Source: Euryarchaeota archaeon UBA173 (GTDB taxonomy: Archaea > Thermoplasmatota > Poseidoniia > Poseidoniales > Thalassarchaeaceae). From it: a DNA stretch of 17,019 bases. The stretch spans positions 22,651 through 39,669 of the forward strand of contig DAJH01000006.1 of the NCBI GenBank assembly GCA_002498925.1, in the 5' to 3' direction. Each line of letters begins with the position of its first letter. The stretch's first letter is position 1. This document shows, piece after piece, positions 15,381 to 17,019 of this stretch. The notes below the pieces were generated by a model. That model was not told the origin of the DNA. It ran no database searches and saw nothing but the letters and a program-made list of their open reading frames with translations. A program made the position numbers and the translations under genes.

Positions 15381-16697
15381 ATGAAGACCATCAATGATGC
15401 AATACATGGCCAATTCAGAATCGACGGTGTCAGGAAGGATTTACTGAAGACCCCCGAGATGAATAAGCTGAGTCATATCAAGCAACTCGGACTCGCACAC
15501 CTAGTTTTTCCGGGGGCCCACCACACTCGTTTCGAACATTCACTAGGGGTATCTCATGTAGCTGGGATGATGGCCGACTCCATGTCCTTGGATGACTCTG
15601 AGAAGGACCTTGTTCAGGTCGCTGCAATGTTGCATGACGTAGGGCACGGACCATACTCCCACACCCTAGAGCATATTCTTCACGAAAGAGGGGGAATGGA
15701 TCACATGTCCATAACTGAGGGGATAATCACCGGTGACTACGATGTACTCAGGGAGGGCGAGGTCAACTCAATCAACGATAGGAAATCAATACCCGAAATT
15801 CTCGAGGGCTATGGAATTGACCCCAATGAGGTTGCCAGCCTGATTAGGGGTCCAGACGCTGGGGGTTCGGAGAGAAACCTCATGGATTGGTCGGAGGGTC
15901 GTTCAGACTTTGTCGAGCAGGATAACACCCTCGCTCATCTAGTCCACGGACCTGTTGACTGTGATCAGATTGACTATCTCCTTAGGGACTCCCATTTCAC
16001 GGGGGTCAATCACGGAGTCATAGATTATCGCAGACTAATCATGTGTCTAGAGAGGCACGGAGGCGACATTGCAGTTGAGGAAGGGGGAATTCCTGCATTG
16101 GAGGGAATGTTGATGGCTAGAGGGCTGATGTATAGCGCTGTATATTTCCACCGAGTTACCCGGGTTACAGAAATTATGCTTTCCCGAGCGGTCGAAAGAA
16201 GTGCAGAACAACTTCCCGATTCGGTGGATCTTCAGAGGCGCGTAGATGCTGAGGTCTGGCAGGCATTGTATGAGGCTGGTGACTACGCGAAGGATATGAT
16301 TAGGAGACTCAAGTATAGGCAGCTGTTGAAGGTGTGCTCAAGCAGAAGGCGCCAAGATCTAACCAGTCGGCAAGTGGAACTCTTGGCAGGACTTGCATCA
16401 GACTCCGAGAAACGTAGATTGTTCGAAGATGAGATGTCCCAGAGGGCAGGCCTTCAGCCAGGATACGTTGCTCTTGATGTTCCGAATATCAAACTACTAC
16501 TAGCAGAGCCAAGAATGTCCCAAGTTGATATCAGAATCATTGGTGATGACGGAAAGACTCGCTGGTTCAAGGAGCATACCCCAATAGCCGATGCCCTGAA
16601 GGTACGTCAGGTTAGCCAAGCTGCTGTATACATTATGACCCTGCCTGGTCATGAGAAAAAGGTTTCAGAAATAGCCGATAGAATGATTTTCTCCTAA
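15381..16697 (+). CDS. HD-domain phosphohydrolase, SAMHD1/YdhJ-like (COG1078), possible dNTP triphosphohydrolase
   Basis: The 438-residue protein belongs to the HD superfamily of metal-dependent phosphohydrolases. The expected ligands are present: His53 in TRFEHSLGV, His85-Asp86 in MLHDVGHGPYSH, and Asp195 in DCDQIDYLLRD. Arg50 corresponds to Arg164 of SAMHD1, and Tyr199 and Asp203 to Tyr315 and Asp319. The opening INDAIHGQFRID and LGLAHLVFPGAHHTRFEHS are characteristic of the family. Known members hydrolyse dNTPs to deoxynucleoside plus triphosphate; others remain uncharacterised, so the substrate here is uncertain. It is cytosolic, with no signal or membrane segment. ATG 15381 is the natural start. 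GGAGG at 15362-15366 is 14 nt away, rather far to be a ribosome binding site. It is divergent from the ribbon-helix-helix gene and 123 bp before gdhA. Length is normal for the family and all motifs are intact. Confidence 0.92.
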   Translation: MKTINDAIHGQFRIDGVRKDLLKTPEMNKLSHIKQLGLAHLVFPGAHHTRFEHSLGVSHVAGMMADSMSLDDSEKDLVQVAAMLHDVGHGPYSHTLEHILHERGGMDHMSITEGIITGDYDVLREGEVNSINDRKSIPEILEGYGIDPNEVASLIRGPDAGGSERNLMDWSEGRSDFVEQDNTLAHLVHGPVDCDQIDYLLRDSHFTGVNHGVIDYRRLIMCLERHGGDIAVEEGGIPALEGMLMARGLMYSAVYFHRVTRVTEIMLSRAVERSAEQLPDSVDLQRRVDAEVWQALYEAGDYAKDMIRRLKYRQLLKVCSSRRRQDLTSRQVELLAGLASDSEKRRLFEDEMSQRAGLQPGYVALDVPNIKLLLAEPRMSQVDIRIIGDDGKTRWFKEHTPIADALKVRQVSQAAVYIMTLPGHEKKVSEIADRMIFS

Positions 16698-16714
16698 TTC
16701 ATCTACCTAGGATA

Positions 16715-16729
16715 GTGCCGTTTTGGCAC
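16715..16729 (+). terminator. small hairpin after the HD-hydrolase gene
   Basis: GTGCC-GTTTT-GGCAC is a 5-bp stem with a 5-nt T-rich loop, 17 nt after the TAA. It could mark the mRNA 3' end. The arms are identical to the inner arms of the palindrome at 105-121 (GTGCC-N5-GGCAC), so a protein-binding site is an alternative. Confidence 0.4.
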
Positions 16730-16743
16730 AAGTCGCGAGGATA

Positions 16744-16756
16744 CCATTCAAAAGGG
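16744..16756 (+). promoter_or_regulatory. candidate promoter element of gdhA
   Basis: CCATTCAAAAGGG shares its first eight bases with the element before the HD gene (15337-15348). If ATTCAAAA is the TATA box, the start of transcription would be near 16775-16780, giving a leader of about 40 nt. Confidence 0.3.
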
Positions 16757-16799
16757 CGATTCGGGTCGCCAAAGCGCCCGGTACCCGTAAAAGGAATCG
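16757..16799 (+). promoter_or_regulatory. gdhA upstream region with competing hairpins
   Basis: CGATTCGGGT (16757-16766) can pair with ACCCG (16783-16787) and, beyond a 7-nt bulge, AATCG (16795-16799), making a 10-bp interrupted stem. Two other pairings use the same bases: GGCGA (16755-16759) with TCGCC (16766-16770), and GGGCG (16754-16758) with CGCCC (16775-16779). Mutually exclusive stems just before a nitrogen-assimilation gene could be an attenuator or operator. If transcription starts after 16770 the RNA stems could not form and only a DNA-level role would remain. Confidence 0.3.
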
Positions 16800-16810
16800 T
16801 TCAATCAACT

Positions 16811-16815
16811 GGTGA
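16811..16815 (+). promoter_or_regulatory. Shine-Dalgarno site of gdhA
   Basis: GGTGA is 5 nt before ATG 16821 and matches the GGAGGTGA consensus. It overlaps an in-frame GTG at 16812, which is therefore less likely to be the start. Confidence 0.5.
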
Positions 16816-16820
16816 GTGCT

Positions 16821-17019
16821 ATGGACAGCCAAATGAAAACAATTTATGAGAGCGTAATCGCAAGAGATCCGAACCAGCCTGAGTTTCATCAGGCAGTTGA
16901 GGAGGTACTGGATAGTCTATCGCCAGTCATACAGGCGCATCCCGAGTTCCTCCCTGTGGTCGAGACGATGGTGGAGGCCGAGAGAATAATTCAATTCCGA
17001 GTTCCTTGGTATGATGATA
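16821..17019 (+). CDS. gdhA: NADP-type glutamate dehydrogenase, N-terminal 66 residues, cut by the window edge
   Basis: The gene is partial: 66 codons plus one base before the window ends. The visible part matches the N-terminus of hexameric NADP-specific glutamate dehydrogenase, which makes glutamate from 2-oxoglutarate and ammonium. RDPNQPEFHQAVEEVL (residues 15-30) and ERIIQFRVPWYDD (54-66) align closely with E. coli GdhA RDPNQTEFAQAV and ERVIQFRVVWVDD. The helical N-terminal extension before the QFRV strand is a trait of the bacterial/fungal NADP enzymes, not of the shorter enzymes common in thermophilic archaea. ATG 16821 is chosen because of GGTGA 5 nt upstream. The catalytic Lys and nucleotide-binding domain lie outside the window, so integrity of the gene cannot be judged. 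Confidence 0.9.
   Translation, partial: MDSQMKTIYESVIARDPNQPEFHQAVEEVLDSLSPVIQAHPEFLPVVETMVEAERIIQFRVPWYDD

Noticed and set aside
1..17019. CRISPR array, insertion sequence or integration site
   Set aside because: No evenly spaced identical repeats, transposase motifs or flanking duplications were seen; the truncated tRNA is cut by the window edge, not by an element.

Overview
The window looks like a piece of a marine planktonic euryarchaeal genome, most likely Marine Group II (Poseidoniales). This is inferred from gene content and style, not from a database match. Arginine is encoded mostly by AGG/AGA. There is a Rad3/XPD-type iron-sulfur helicase. Two very large exported surface proteins carry many N-x-S/T sequons, calcium-binding Asp repeats and Ig-like stalks. 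Some starts have clear Shine-Dalgarno sites (GGAGGTGA, GGAGGA) and others have none.

Layout. At the left edge is the 5' half of a tRNA-Leu(UAA) on the minus strand, cut by the window edge. A control region of about 115 bp with a perfect 17-bp palindrome separates it from a plus-strand pair of exported, C-terminally anchored proteins. The first (977 aa) has beta-sandwich/NEW3-like domains, one membrane segment and a very acidic cytosolic tail. The second (2,997 aa) has a thrombospondin type 3-like Ca2+-binding array, a TgpA-like beta domain plus transglutaminase core, about 15 Ig-like modules, one membrane segment and a cytosolic DUF4129-type domain. Their spacing and shared topology suggest one operon and one cell-surface assembly.

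The giant gene converges, with a 10-bp overlap, on a minus-strand cluster. Read from its promoter side, the cluster holds a tandem ribbon-helix-helix DNA-binding protein, a 200-bp gap with hairpins, an XPD/DinG-type helicase, and a 159-aa protein of unknown function 26 nt behind the helicase.

Divergent from the ribbon-helix-helix gene is an HD-domain phosphohydrolase of the SAMHD1/YdhJ type (COG1078), possibly a dNTP triphosphohydrolase. The shared 163-bp divergent region between the two start codons contains alternating ATTGTA/TACAAT repeats that look like operators for the ribbon-helix-helix protein. The right edge holds the first 66 codons of an NADP-type glutamate dehydrogenase (gdhA), preceded by a short region with competing hairpins.

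How the parts may work together (inference): the left two-thirds is surface-adhesion or surface-sensing machinery. The helicase, ribbon-helix-helix protein and HD hydrolase form a neighbourhood that could link nucleotide pools and DNA repair under one regulator. The most unusual items are the giant TgpA-like protein whose transglutaminase core appears to lack its catalytic His and Asp, the fused double ribbon-helix-helix repressor with its candidate operators, and the uncharacterised partner of the helicase.
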